Below the pieces are notes generated by a model that did not search any database, was not told the DNA's origin, and saw only the letters and a list, made by a program, of their open reading frames with translations. A DNA stretch of 64,000 nt. Source: Pyrinomonadaceae bacterium (lineage in GTDB: Bacteria > Acidobacteriota > Blastocatellia > Pyrinomonadales > Pyrinomonadaceae). Where the stretch lies: positions 372,001-436,000 of the forward strand of contig JAVEDP010000022.1 in assembly GCA_030841085.1 (NCBI GenBank), read 5' to 3'. Within the stretch, counting starts at the first letter, position 1. Every line of letters begins with the position of its first letter. Shown here one piece after another: positions 17,074-25,382 of this stretch. The position numbers were made by a program, and so were the translations under genes.

Positions 17074-17257
17074 TTAGGTCCGAAGGACCAGCAGTCAGTA
17101 GCCCCGTCCGTCAGGGCGGGGGGAGCTGTACTCTCGATGGCTCAAAGGCCCGAAGGGCCGATACAAATCGTGTCGCACCTTCGGCGCTTGGACACCACTG
17201 TCGCATCTACCCCGCCCTCACGGACGGGGCTACTAACTGTCGGTCCTTCGGACCTAA
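17074..17257. repeat. 184-bp inverted-repeat element
   Basis: The termini TTAGGTCCGAAGGACC and GGTCCTTCGGACCTAA are each palindromic and face each other; inside them are AGTAGCCCCGTCCGT and ACGGACGGGGCTACT with GGGCGGGG/CCCCGCCC. It sits in the divergent spacer between the LolB-like and PGPGW-type genes. Short plus-strand frames cross it but show no family features. Confidence 0.85.
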
Positions 17258-17291
17258 GAATCAAACTGAACCAGTACCTTTCTTTTGCGAA

Positions 17292-17723
17292 TCACAGCGC
17301 AAGTTCCGGTTTACCAAATCTGTGCCGCAGCCTATTGACGTTTTTCAGAACGCGCGGCTGGCTGACAATTCTGCGTTCAAGGTCTTGTCTGCCGGGAAAA
17401 TCCAGCAACATGATCCCCAACAGAATTGTCAAAATGCCCTGCCCGGGCACGCCGGGTATCGACATCACAATTCCCAGCGCGACCAGCAAAACGCCCAGGA
17501 TGTTTTTGCCGATGATTCCCAGCAGCCGAACTGCTGGATGCCGGCCGGACCAAAACTGATTTGGCCGATCCTCCTGGAAATAATCCGGCGGAATCTTAAC
17601 GAGGATGAAGGAAACAATCCCGAGACTGATCGCGAAGGTAACGACGAAAAGCAAAACTCCGAGCAGCGCACTGTGCCACGTCACCATTGAAATCGAAGTC
17701 AGAATCCTGCGGAGTGTCCCCAT
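17292..17723 (-). CDS. PGPGW-type small membrane protein
   Basis: A 143-residue protein with two to three hydrophobic segments. The second half has VALGIVMSIPGVPGQGILTILLGIMLLDFPGR, the pattern of the PGPGW family of putative transmembrane proteins, followed by a basic tail. Function is unknown. It starts 6 bases after the stop of the upstream HD hydrolase gene, so the two are probably translated from one mRNA. Confidence 0.75.
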   Translation of the reverse strand: MGTLRRILTSISMVTWHSALLGVLLFVVTFAISLGIVSFILVKIPPDYFQEDRPNQFWSGRHPAVRLLGIIGKNILGVLLVALGIVMSIPGVPGQGILTILLGIMLLDFPGRQDLERRIVSQPRVLKNVNRLRHRFGKPELAL

Positions 17724-17729
17724 TGTCTC

Positions 17730-18305
17730 TTAATTAATTTCGCGGCGTTCGGCTATCAACGAATCCAGCACTTCGCGCACAACTGACTGCGCGATCGGAG
17801 GAAGTTGAAAGTCCGCAGTAACTGCGACTTCCCAAAACTCGTCGAGACCTTTCGCTCCCGCACGCTCCAGCGCATAAGCTTCGATCAACAAGTCAATCAC
17901 ATCGGCTGCCTTCACGATGCGTGCTTCGATGCTTTGGCGCTGTTCGTAATCGTCATACAGCTTTTGGTAATCCGCTTCGGCTGGACCAACGCCGGCAATA
18001 ATGTCTGCGAAGGCTTTACCCTCCGCGAGCTTTCTCGCCCCCGCGCCAAAATAATGGGTCGCGGTTCTGGGCATGTCACCGACGCGCGTCTCGGCCCAGT
18101 CGTGCAACAACGCCATGCGCAGCACGCGCTCCATTTCAAGCTGAAGACCACGCGTGGCCATCTCATCGGCCAACAACATCGCCGTAACGCTTACGCCAAA
18201 AGAATGCGAGGCCACGGACTCGGTTCCGTTCGGCAGACCGCGCAACGTCCAACCCGTGCGATCGAGGCGCTTCAAGCGCTGCAGCTCTATTAAGGTGTTA
18301 AGCAT
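17730..18305 (-). CDS. HD-domain hydrolase, YfbR/HDDC2-like
   Basis: A 191-residue soluble protein. The metal-binding HD pattern is present: SVASHSFGVSVTAMLLAD (first His), MALLHDWAETRVGDMP (HD pair) and KAADVIDLL (last Asp). This is the arrangement of YfbR-type 5'-deoxynucleotidases, which dephosphorylate deoxynucleoside monophosphates, so that activity is likely but not proven. Codes just upstream of the PGPGW-type gene with a 6-base gap. Confidence 0.8.
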   Translation of the reverse strand: MLNTLIELQRLKRLDRTGWTLRGLPNGTESVASHSFGVSVTAMLLADEMATRGLQLEMERVLRMALLHDWAETRVGDMPRTATHYFGAGARKLAEGKAFADIIAGVGPAEADYQKLYDDYEQRQSIEARIVKAADVIDLLIEAYALERAGAKGLDEFWEVAVTADFQLPPIAQSVVREVLDSLIAERREIN

Positions 18306-18370
18306 GACTCTTGACTACTTTAACGTGCCCTGTGACGAGCAACAACACCACTTGTTCGCGAGCGGCGCTG

Positions 18371-18412
18371 AAAAATAACAAAGCGGCGGCGCGATTGCTC
18401 GCACCACCGCTT
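18371..18412 (-). terminator. rho-independent terminator
   Basis: On the minus strand, imperfect stem AAGCGGTGGTGCG / CGCGCCGCCGCTT is followed by TGTTATTTTT. It lies downstream of the secreted Ser/Thr-rich protein gene. Confidence 0.7.
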
Positions 18413-18440
18413 GCCATATTGCCGAAACGAAAAGCCCGAA

Positions 18441-19271
18441 CTACTGTTTGCTAGTGCCGGCGCTGGCAGATTGCGTCAGCATCAGATTAAACGTGGTGCC
18501 TTTCTCCAAACGCAGATTGCCGCCTTGCAATGAAAGCACCGAGCTCCCCTCGACCGAGGTGTTGCTCGACTGCGAAATTTGAATGCCCCCCAACGACCGA
18601 CCGACTCCCGTCGTCGTGTTGCCGACGACGCTGGTAGTCGAATCCACCGTCGAGCCAACGGCTGAAGTGGTGCCGCCTACGACGTTACCAACCGTCGAGG
18701 TCGTAGAATTGGCAACGCCGCCAAGCAAGCCGCCATTGCCAGATGATGAACTGCGTGAACTACCCGAACTCGCCCGCGCAGAGGTTGTGCCGCCGGCATC
18801 GCTGGAAAAAAGATCCTCATCGTTGGCTCGCGCTCTCGCCGTGCCGTTGACCACCGAAGTGATCGTTGCCGCAATCGGCATATTCAACGAACCGCCTTCG
18901 AGACGATCAAAAAGAAGTCCGACCCGCGATTCGCCGCTGCTCTTGCTCTTCTGGCTCACTTCCGTAACGTGGCCCACCAGTCGCGAACCTTTGCTGACCA
19001 CCGTCCGCCCTTGCGACTTAATCGCCTGCGTTGTCTTCAAGACAACCTGATCGCCCACCTTGGCGTTGCGCGCATCGATCGTGCTTTGCAACTCGCCGGC
19101 CAGGCGCATTCCCGAATCCAGGTTGATGCTCTTGTTCGCTGCGCGCGCCGCTGCCGAAGTTTGACTGCTTGTTTCGCCGCGTGCGCTCGTGTTCGCGGTC
19201 TGTGCATTCACTGCTAAGCCACAAACAAGCATAAGGCTAGCTGCCAGGATGGTTCTCTTCATCGTTCTCAC
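18441..19271 (-). CDS. secreted Gly/Ser/Thr/Val-rich protein of unknown function
   Basis: A 276-residue exported protein with a signal peptide (TILAASLMLVCGLAVNAQ). Residues ~45-135 form an ordered part with LAGELQSTIDARNAKVGDQVVLKT and GSRLVGHVTEV, like small beta-barrel linkers in acidobacterial surface proteins. Residues ~155-225 are low-complexity, rich in Ser, Gly, Thr and Val with near-repeats such as TTSAVGSTVDSTTSVVG. The C-terminus has LRLEKGTTFNLMLTQ. I do not know a function; cell-surface or secreted is inferred. A terminator follows at 18371-18412. Confidence 0.65.
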   Translation of the reverse strand: MRTMKRTILAASLMLVCGLAVNAQTANTSARGETSSQTSAAARAANKSINLDSGMRLAGELQSTIDARNAKVGDQVVLKTTQAIKSQGRTVVSKGSRLVGHVTEVSQKSKSSGESRVGLLFDRLEGGSLNMPIAATITSVVNGTARARANDEDLFSSDAGGTTSARASSGSSRSSSSGNGGLLGGVANSTTSTVGNVVGGTTSAVGSTVDSTTSVVGNTTTGVGRSLGGIQISQSSNTSVEGSSVLSLQGGNLRLEKGTTFNLMLTQSASAGTSKQ

Positions 19272-19550
19272 CTCTCAGTTTTTTCGCCGCGAGTGGGCGT
19301 CAAAGTTAGTTTCGAATTAGGATTAGTTTGTTAGTGGACTGTGCCAATTATGAATGTCGAAACCCAGATTGGGACAAGGGAGACCACGACCGTCGTTGCT
19401 AGTCTCAGGATGAAAAAAGTTTAGAGGGCGTTGCCGGTCGGACGGCTACAGGCGGATTGCAAGTTTATTGCAAATGAAAATTACAGGATGAGGTAATCGC
19501 TCGGGCGAGATGGCCGGGCGGTGGAATGCTGCTTTTGATTTGGTTTGTGG

Positions 19551-19703
19551 CTAGCGACAACCGTCGTGTTCGCAGCCGCAACCGATTTCCATCACATGCG
19601 ACTTCTCGGCGTTCTTGCAGTACTCGCTGCAATACTTGCTGTCTTGCTCCGCCGGACAATCGCAGGCTGGATGCGCGCAAATGTTTTTCTGATTTTCTGC
19701 CAT
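19551..19703 (-). CDS. small metallothionein-like protein
   Basis: A 50-residue protein too short for most gene calls. It has nine cysteines and two to three histidines in a pattern like bacterial (SmtA/BmtA-type) metallothioneins: CAHPACDCP, then YCSEYCKNAE, then GCGCEHDGC. The YCSxxC block and the late CGC motif are features of that family, which binds zinc, cadmium or copper in the cytoplasm. Start ATG at 19703, stop TAG at 19551-19553; the ribosome-binding site is weak. It stands alone between two secreted-protein genes; no SmtB-like regulator is nearby. The identification is by motif only. Confidence 0.8.
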   Translation of the reverse strand: MAENQKNICAHPACDCPAEQDSKYCSEYCKNAEKSHVMEIGCGCEHDGCR

Positions 19704-19877
19704 AACGTAGCGCTGCTTTCTGTGGCTCTTACTGCTTTGATCCTAAGACTCCATCAGGATGCGGTCAAGTAGTGAAAGACGTTCGGCGACGGTCTATTTC
19801 GCCACAACTTCCGAATAGACTTTTTGTTTGAAGTCTTTCTCTTTCTCCGTTAACCCGCCAAAGGGAGAGGGAAGAAC

Positions 19878-20450
19878 TCAAGGCGCTGGGCGGACCACAA
19901 TCGTGCGTTGCGCGTTGCCGAGCGTAAGCACCAGCGGCCGATCTATTTGCAGTGGGTGCTCTTCGCCGTCGATGCTGATAAGAAGATTTGTAGTCGAGTG
20001 GGTAGCCACGCCTGGGTTCTCAACTACCGGCGCTATGCGCGGTAACAAGTTCGTCGCGACGATGCGCCAGGTTGACGGTGAACAACGAATTCGAATACCG
20101 GGCGTGTCTGTTTCAAAAGCCTCGCCAACTGCGAGCGCGTCCGCCTTGAACAAACCTTCGCCGCAGCGCACACCGCTGCTGTCGTAGAAGGTCACCAATC
20201 CTGACACCAATGCGTAAGGAACCGTGCTCGAGTTTTTAATGACCATGCGAATGTTGGTGACCGGCGAATCCGTCGTGCCATTGAGCGCAGTCGTGCGTAA
20301 AGATCCTTCGAGCGCAGAAGCGCCGGCGGCGTCAAGCGCCAGGGCTGTATCGGTCAGCGCCACGCGCCGCTCAGCCGAGTCTGTAGGTTGTTGGGCCATT
20401 ACGCCAAGAGGTGTGATTGCGAGTAGCAACGCGAGCATCATCATTTTCAT
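19878..20450 (-). CDS. secreted protein of unknown function
   Basis: A 190-residue protein with a signal peptide (MMMLALLLAITPLGVMA, cut near AQQ). The mature part is beta-rich and contains SPVTNIRMVIKNSSTVPYALVSGLVTFYDSSGVRCGEGLF, similar in style to FxLYD-type domains. No catalytic motif is seen. It lies 66 bases downstream of the LarA-family gene on the same strand and may be co-transcribed with it; a functional link is not supported by sequence. Confidence 0.55.
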   Translation of the reverse strand: MKMMMLALLLAITPLGVMAQQPTDSAERRVALTDTALALDAAGASALEGSLRTTALNGTTDSPVTNIRMVIKNSSTVPYALVSGLVTFYDSSGVRCGEGLFKADALAVGEAFETDTPGIRIRCSPSTWRIVATNLLPRIAPVVENPGVATHSTTNLLISIDGEEHPLQIDRPLVLTLGNAQRTIVVRPAP

Positions 20451-20516
20451 TAGTTGTCGCTCCAGTTCTTTAACCGCAGGATGTGCAAAGGATAGGAAGC
20501 CATTTTAGTGCCAGAC

Positions 20517-21821
20517 TCAGTCAGTAGCAACATTGTCCGATTGACTAGTTCCGCGATCTGTCCTGATCAGCGGCAAGATGGCAGCGCCGCGCGGGAGGAT
20601 GAAACCGTTCGCAGCGTTATCGATTTGATTCATTGCTTCGTCGAGCGAGTGAGCAGGAACCATTCGCATGTCGCGCACCTGTTCGTCAGGTAATTCTGAA
20701 ATTAGAAAGATTCGGTAGCGCTCAGCCTTCGTCAGTAAAGACCACGCGGTTTGGCCGTTTACCTCATAGCTCTCGCGCAGTCGCGCAGCCAGGGCGCTCG
20801 AATCCTTCTCAGCAAACCACTTCAGAAAATCCGCGCGGCCCAGACCATCGCTGCATTCCGCCAGCAACACAATTGTGCCGCCTTCGTTGGTCGCCTGCGC
20901 GGCCATCTCGAGCGCTTTGTGCGCCTGGATCAAATTTATGTCCCAGGGCGAACCGCCGCAACTAACGATGACCAAGTCGCGCCGTCCAGCGATGTCGACG
21001 GAATGCGTCGCGAGATAAGCTTCGCAGCCCGCGCGATGCGCCGCGCGCCAGTGGCCGCCATAAACGCTGACCACCCGCCCGCGCTCATCGACGACAGCGT
21101 TCACGCTAAAGCGCGGCTCGATCAGGGCCGCGACGCGTTCGCATTCTTCATTAACTGCATTGCCGTCTAACTCTCCGGTACCTACGCCCTTGCGCCGTCC
21201 ACCGGTTTCAAAGTCGAGCGCCAGCAGATGTGTGGCTTCAATCGTTTGCGCCGATGCGAGCCCGGGACAGATCGACTTACGACCGCCGGTGAAGCCTGCA
21301 AAGTAATGAAAGCCGAGCGCGCCAGTGAGTATGACGCGAGAAAAATCCTTGAGTGCGCGATTAAGTTCGACCGGAATGTCGCCGTCGGTGACACCAAATG
21401 AAACGAGCGCACCAGAATCATAAGCATCATGATTAATAGTGCGCACGCGCTGGGCAATGAACGGTGTCAACAACTGCTCCTTTTCTTCTTCAGTGACGCG
21501 ACGATGTATGCCGGTCGCAAAAATAATAGCGATATCCGCAGGCGCAACGCCCGCTTGAATTAACCTGCGTACCAGGAGATTGATGATCTGCGCGCTACCG
21601 GTGGCGCGTGTCGCGTCTGAGACAACGATGAGGACGGTATCGCCCGCGGAAAAAAGATCGTCGATGGGCGGCGACTCGATTGTGTTGCTAAACGCCGCGC
21701 CAATCTCAACGTCGGTTAGCGGTTTTTCGTTAGCGGGATTTGTTTCCAGCACCTGAAAGCGTGAGGCTTCGAAATGAAAAGTCTGTGTGCCGCGTCCATA
21801 ACCTAATTGTATTTCAGTCAT
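20517..21821 (-). CDS. LarA-family nickel-pincer enzyme (lactate racemase-like)
   Basis: A 434-residue protein of the DUF2088/LarA family. Residues known to be essential in lactate racemase are kept with matching spacing: H106 (TGIHRRVT), H172 and K182 in GFHYFAGFTGGRK, and H198 in EATHLL. In the studied enzyme the lysine carries the nickel-pincer nucleotide and the last histidine binds nickel, so it is probably active as a 2-hydroxyacid racemase or epimerase. The substrate cannot be told, since many homologues do not use lactate. The cofactor-making genes larB, larC and larE are not in this window. Confidence 0.85.
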   Translation of the reverse strand: MTEIQLGYGRGTQTFHFEASRFQVLETNPANEKPLTDVEIGAAFSNTIESPPIDDLFSAGDTVLIVVSDATRATGSAQIINLLVRRLIQAGVAPADIAIIFATGIHRRVTEEEKEQLLTPFIAQRVRTINHDAYDSGALVSFGVTDGDIPVELNRALKDFSRVILTGALGFHYFAGFTGGRKSICPGLASAQTIEATHLLALDFETGGRRKGVGTGELDGNAVNEECERVAALIEPRFSVNAVVDERGRVVSVYGGHWRAAHRAGCEAYLATHSVDIAGRRDLVIVSCGGSPWDINLIQAHKALEMAAQATNEGGTIVLLAECSDGLGRADFLKWFAEKDSSALAARLRESYEVNGQTAWSLLTKAERYRIFLISELPDEQVRDMRMVPAHSLDEAMNQIDNAANGFILPRGAAILPLIRTDRGTSQSDNVATD

Positions 21822-21880
21822 CGAGGAGTCTTTCGACGCTACGTAAACCTCCAGCCTCAGATTAATGGACGAAACGTTTT

Positions 21881-21990
21881 GACAGGATTTATAGAATGTA
21901 CAAGATTATTCTTCAGATTCTGGAAGTTTCCCTGACCGGCGTTAGTTTGAATGTATTGCACGCAGTCTTGTGAATCATGTTAATCCTGTC
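21881..21990. repeat. inverted GACAGGATT / AATCCTGTC spacer
   Basis: GACAGGATT at 21881-21889 faces AATCCTGTC at 21982-21990. It lies upstream of the LarA-family gene, in a spacer of about 200 bases without a gene. Confidence 0.5.
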
Positions 21991-22023
21991 TAATTCGCAG
22001 TAGCGAATGGATGACGCCTGTCA

Positions 22024-22266
22024 CTAAGCGCCAAACTCCACCAGCGCGCGCTCGATAACATGCAAAGAAGCAAAATCAGTTTCGCCCGCCGTGCGCGCTT
22101 CGGCCAGCCATTTGCGGAGTTGTCGGGCTTCTTCGAGCGAGAGAATACGGCAAGCGCCGGTCAACGCGAGCGTGACCAGCGCATCGGGAGCGCCATGCGT
22201 CACCAGCGCAGCTTGCAACGCCGCCTGTTCGCGAAGATCGAGTGTGAGCAGAAGCTTGATCTCCAT
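22024..22266 (-). CDS. small protein of unknown function
   Basis: An 80-residue hydrophilic, mostly helical protein with no signal or membrane segment and no recognisable domain. Its helices carry patterns such as LREQAALQAAL and EEARQLRKWLAEA. It starts 39 bases beyond the stop of the upstream trans-sulfuration enzyme gene on the same strand, which supports it being in that transcript. The ribosome-binding site is poor, so it could still be a chance frame. Confidence 0.4.
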   Translation of the reverse strand: MEIKLLLTLDLREQAALQAALVTHGAPDALVTLALTGACRILSLEEARQLRKWLAEARTAGETDFASLHVIERALVEFGA

Positions 22267-22305
22267 AAACCGTTCACTGATCCGCTGTCATGGTTTGGAA
22301 GTTCG

Positions 22306-23511
22306 TCAGATCTTATCGAGCGCTTGAGTGATATCGGCGATTATGTCCGCGGATGCTTCAATGCCGACTGCAAAACGCACCGTTGCAGCAGAAACACCTG
22401 CGGCCTGGAGTTGCTGATCGCTAAAGCCTGCGTGCGACGAATAAAGTGGATAGCTGGCAAGCGTCTCGACGCCGCCCAGCGAGGGCGCGGTACGCACCAG
22501 CTGCAGCGAGTTGAACAGCTTTTCAACCTCGGGCTCACCGCCAACCACATCAATCGCCACGACGCCGCCGAAGCCACTCATTTGGCGGCTGGCTAATTCA
22601 TGACCGGGATCGTCTTCGAGACCGGGGTAGTAAACACGCGCAACTTTCGGATGTTTGCGCAACGCCCGCGCCAATGCCAGCGCGTTCTCGCAGGAAGCGC
22701 GCACCCGCAGAGCGACCGTTTTCATGCCTCGTGAAAGAAGATAAGCGGCGGCAGGATCGAGCGTGGTGCCCACCATCACCGATGTTTGTCGCGCGCGTTC
22801 GATGAATTGCTTGCTTCCGGTTAACGCGCCGGCGGTCAAGTCCGAGTGACCGCCCAAATATTTTGTGGCGCTGTGCATCACGGCATCGATGCCGTGTTCA
22901 ATCGGTCGTTGCAACACGGGCGATGCGAACGTGTTATCGACCAGCGAAAAGAGTTTCGCCTGGCGACAAACGTCCGCAACCATGTCCAGATCGACAATGC
23001 GATTGAGCGGATTCGCGGGAGTTTCAAACCAGAAAACCCTGGAATGCTCGCCGGCGATCTCAGCGAGGTCCGGGATTTCGTCAAGTGAAATAAAGCGTGT
23101 GTTGATTCCCAGTCGGCTAAAGACTTTGGTCAGTACTTTCACCGTGCCGCCGTAAATTGAATCGCAGGCGATCACTTCGTCGCCGGCTTGGCACAAGGTT
23201 GCCAGCGCGCAAAATGTTGCCGCCGAGCCGGAGGATGTCACGAGCGCCATCTCAGCGCCTTCAAGTTCAGCAATTTTTCTTTCTGCCTCGGCGACGGTAG
23301 GGTTGGCATAACGCGAATAGAAGTATGCGTCGGTCAACTCGCCGCGCGCATAGCGCCGCATTTGATCAAAGTTTTCGAAAGCAAAAGTTGCGGTATGAAA
23401 AACAGGAGAGACAACTGCGCCGTGCGGTTGTTCCTCAGTGCGTTCACCGCCATGGACCGCCAACGTAGCTTGAGAGAGTTTGTTTTCCGGCGTGGAATTG
23501 TTTGCAGTCAT
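22306..23511 (-). CDS. PLP-dependent trans-sulfuration enzyme (cystathionine/methionine gamma-lyase family)
   Basis: A 401-residue Cys/Met-metabolism enzyme. The pyridoxal phosphate lysine is K217 in SATKYLGGHSD; FSRYANPT-like FYSRYANPT, ALVTSSGSAAT, WFETPANPLN, SLVDNTFASP and the C-terminal LGGVETLASYPL are all family marks. Members include cystathionine gamma-synthase, cystathionine gamma-lyase, methionine gamma-lyase and homocysteine synthase, which make or break C-S bonds; this sequence alone does not decide which. It may sit at the head of a transcript including the small gene at 22024-22266. Confidence 0.88.
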   Translation of the reverse strand: MTANNSTPENKLSQATLAVHGGERTEEQPHGAVVSPVFHTATFAFENFDQMRRYARGELTDAYFYSRYANPTVAEAERKIAELEGAEMALVTSSGSAATFCALATLCQAGDEVIACDSIYGGTVKVLTKVFSRLGINTRFISLDEIPDLAEIAGEHSRVFWFETPANPLNRIVDLDMVADVCRQAKLFSLVDNTFASPVLQRPIEHGIDAVMHSATKYLGGHSDLTAGALTGSKQFIERARQTSVMVGTTLDPAAAYLLSRGMKTVALRVRASCENALALARALRKHPKVARVYYPGLEDDPGHELASRQMSGFGGVVAIDVVGGEPEVEKLFNSLQLVRTAPSLGGVETLASYPLYSSHAGFSDQQLQAAGVSAATVRFAVGIEASADIIADITQALDKI

Positions 23512-23642
23512 GCAAGTGCAAGCTCGCAGAAAAGCTGAATTAGCGCGGCCAGCTTAACAAATCTGCAGGATGGAAAACAGAAATAACGCTGCCAGTACTG
23601 GCGAACACGGACACAGCGAGCATGAAAACCGCGCGTTTCTTA

Positions 23643-24350
23643 CTACAGCCGCGCGATCGCTTTCTGCGCCAGCGTTTTCGATTTGTTTATTTTGTTGGTC
23701 TGGTCCCCAGCGCCGCCGATGCTGATGCGCAGATACGAATTGCCTTTAAGTACGTAGAGTGCGCCGCCTACTCGGCTGCCGATCCAATAAGCATCGTCGC
23801 CGACGCCCGCAACCTTTTGCGGCGGGGCACCTTCGTCCTCTTCTTCTTCGCTTCGTCCGCCAGCCTTTTTATCTTTGTCGCGATCTTTCTTGTCTCGCTC
23901 GCGTTCCCGTTCTTTTTCTCCAGCGCTACCCTTTTGAAATGTTTCGCGCCAAAAGTCCCTTGGGTCTTTCGCGTCGGCGCCGTCGCCCTTCTGGGCCACC
24001 AGCAGGCTGATGGAATTCGAAAAAGTCGGCAGCGTAAAGAAGCATTGCGAGATTTGCAGACCGCCGCCCGCTTGTCCGCTCAACTTCGTTTCCTTGACAG
24101 CTTCGCCCTGGACCGTTTGGATTTCTTTACTGTCCAACAGGGCACAGGCGTCGACCTTGGGCTTTACCGCCGCTGCAACCTGGGGCGCGGAAGGCGAACC
24201 CGTCGAAGTTATTTGGCCCGGGCTAGATTGTGCGGCGCTGGTTTCCGAAGTGCCCGACGTATTCGCAGGCGATTGAGTAGTGGTCGATGTCTTGCACGCG
24301 CCCGTGGCAGCGAACAAGAGACAGAACGAAAGCATATGAATACGGCGCAT
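23643..24350 (-). CDS. lipoprotein with highly charged Arg/Lys/Glu/Asp linker
   Basis: A 235-residue lipoprotein. The ATG at 24350 is chosen because an AAGGAG sits seven bases upstream; a GTG two codons earlier is too close to it. Signal with lipobox ATGAC, then a Thr/Ser-rich stretch, then DACALLDSKEIQTVQGEAVKET, a fold seen in DUF3558-like lipoproteins, and a C-terminal GVGDDAYWIGSRVGGALYVLKGN strand region. A run of alternating charged residues (ERERERDKKDRDKDKK) lies in the middle. Function is unknown. Confidence 0.7.
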   Translation of the reverse strand: MRRIHMLSFCLLFAATGACKTSTTTQSPANTSGTSETSAAQSSPGQITSTGSPSAPQVAAAVKPKVDACALLDSKEIQTVQGEAVKETKLSGQAGGGLQISQCFFTLPTFSNSISLLVAQKGDGADAKDPRDFWRETFQKGSAGEKERERERDKKDRDKDKKAGGRSEEEEDEGAPPQKVAGVGDDAYWIGSRVGGALYVLKGNSYLRISIGGAGDQTNKINKSKTLAQKAIARL

Positions 24351-24520
24351 AAGCACGCTCCTTCAAACAAAGAATTGAAAGTGTGAGCAGGCGAATTCTT
24401 GCATGGCACTGTGCTCATCGCAAGCCCTCCTAGCCTGCATGGTCTATCAATACGAAATGGCCCTTGAGAAAAACTTGAGTCGGCTGACTGACCCAGTGAT
24501 TGCCCGGCTTTCTAAAATGA

Positions 24521-24545
24521 AGAAGGCCACCCGAGGTGGCCTTCT
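24521..24545 (-). terminator. rho-independent terminator
   Basis: Stem AGAAGGCCACC / GGTGGCCTTCT with a three-base loop, followed on the minus strand by TCATTTT. It lies downstream of the zinc-ribbon protein gene. Confidence 0.75.
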
Positions 24546-24572
24546 AAGTAATTGCGTAACGAAACTTAAACT

Positions 24573-25343
24573 TTACAACGCTGCCACGCCGTTGACGTGA
24601 TTAAAGTCCTTGTAGAGTTCGTTATATTCACGCAGCCGATGTTCGATAAGCCGCGGCATTTCATCTAACTCATTGAGATTGATTATTGCATTGACGTTGT
24701 TTAGAAACGCTGCGTGCGGATCCATGGTGCGCAGTGACGGCGATAACAGAACGAAGAAGACTCGGCGGCGCTGCGCCGGCCTGAGAATACTGATCTCACG
24801 TGTCACATAGACCGTGCCCTGCTCAACCGGATCAAAGCGCGCGTCCAGGACCACGACGTCCAATTCGTTTTCACGCATTCTGTCCACTGCCTGTCGTGTA
24901 TCATTGGCCACAAAGACTTTGTAACCGTTGTCGGTAAGCGCGCGCGCCACGCTTTCGCGACTCTCTTCCAGCACGCACACCAAAGCCTTGCGTGGGTTCC
25001 ATGATGGCCTGACAACTTCCGAGGCGTGGCCGTTGGGAAGCGATTGACCGGCGAGTTTGGAAAGCAATTCCAGCAGCATGTCGGCGGCTGAGGCGCTGGG
25101 CTGTGCTTCCTGGCCGCTGCCCTCAACTTCGAAAAGCGGCGCGGGATTTGGCTGTTCAAAACGCGAATTCGCCGTGGCGGGCGAATCTCCCAAACCGATC
25201 CCACTTTGCTCAAGCGCCGGGTTCGGCGTTGCAAACTCGACGGTGCTGTTACATTTTGGGCAACGAATACTAAAGGAGCCGGTGGGCACCTTCGTTTCAT
25301 CAACCTGCAATCGTGAAGCGCATTTCTGGCAAGAAATAATCAT
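24573..25343 (-). CDS. zinc-ribbon protein with receiver-like domain
   Basis: A 256-residue protein. The N-terminus is an MJ0042-type zinc ribbon: CQKCASRLQV and CPKCNSTVEF. A disordered Pro/Ala-rich linker (about 40-120) follows, then a domain resembling a response-regulator receiver: CVLEESRESVARALTDNGYKVFVAND and DVVVLDARFDPVEQG. The Asp pair normally at the first strand is replaced by EE, while the Asp in VVVLDA is kept, so phosphorylation is uncertain. It is encoded 39 bases after pilT on the same strand, suggesting a role in surface motility control. Confidence 0.7.
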   Translation of the reverse strand: MIISCQKCASRLQVDETKVPTGSFSIRCPKCNSTVEFATPNPALEQSGIGLGDSPATANSRFEQPNPAPLFEVEGSGQEAQPSASAADMLLELLSKLAGQSLPNGHASEVVRPSWNPRKALVCVLEESRESVARALTDNGYKVFVANDTRQAVDRMRENELDVVVLDARFDPVEQGTVYVTREISILRPAQRRRVFFVLLSPSLRTMDPHAAFLNNVNAIINLNELDEMPRLIEHRLREYNELYKDFNHVNGVAAL

Positions 25344-25382
25344 AAAGTGAAAGTTGTTGGCTGAAGTTTTTTCGAGAGAAGG

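Noticed and set aside
17019-17690. long plus-strand frame over the 184-bp element and the PGPGW-type gene
   Set aside because: It is antisense to a recognised gene and runs through a palindrome; no family match.
23622-24386. plus-strand frame of 254 codons
   Set aside because: It is the reverse strand of the charged lipoprotein gene, whose frame has a signal peptide and ribosome-binding site.
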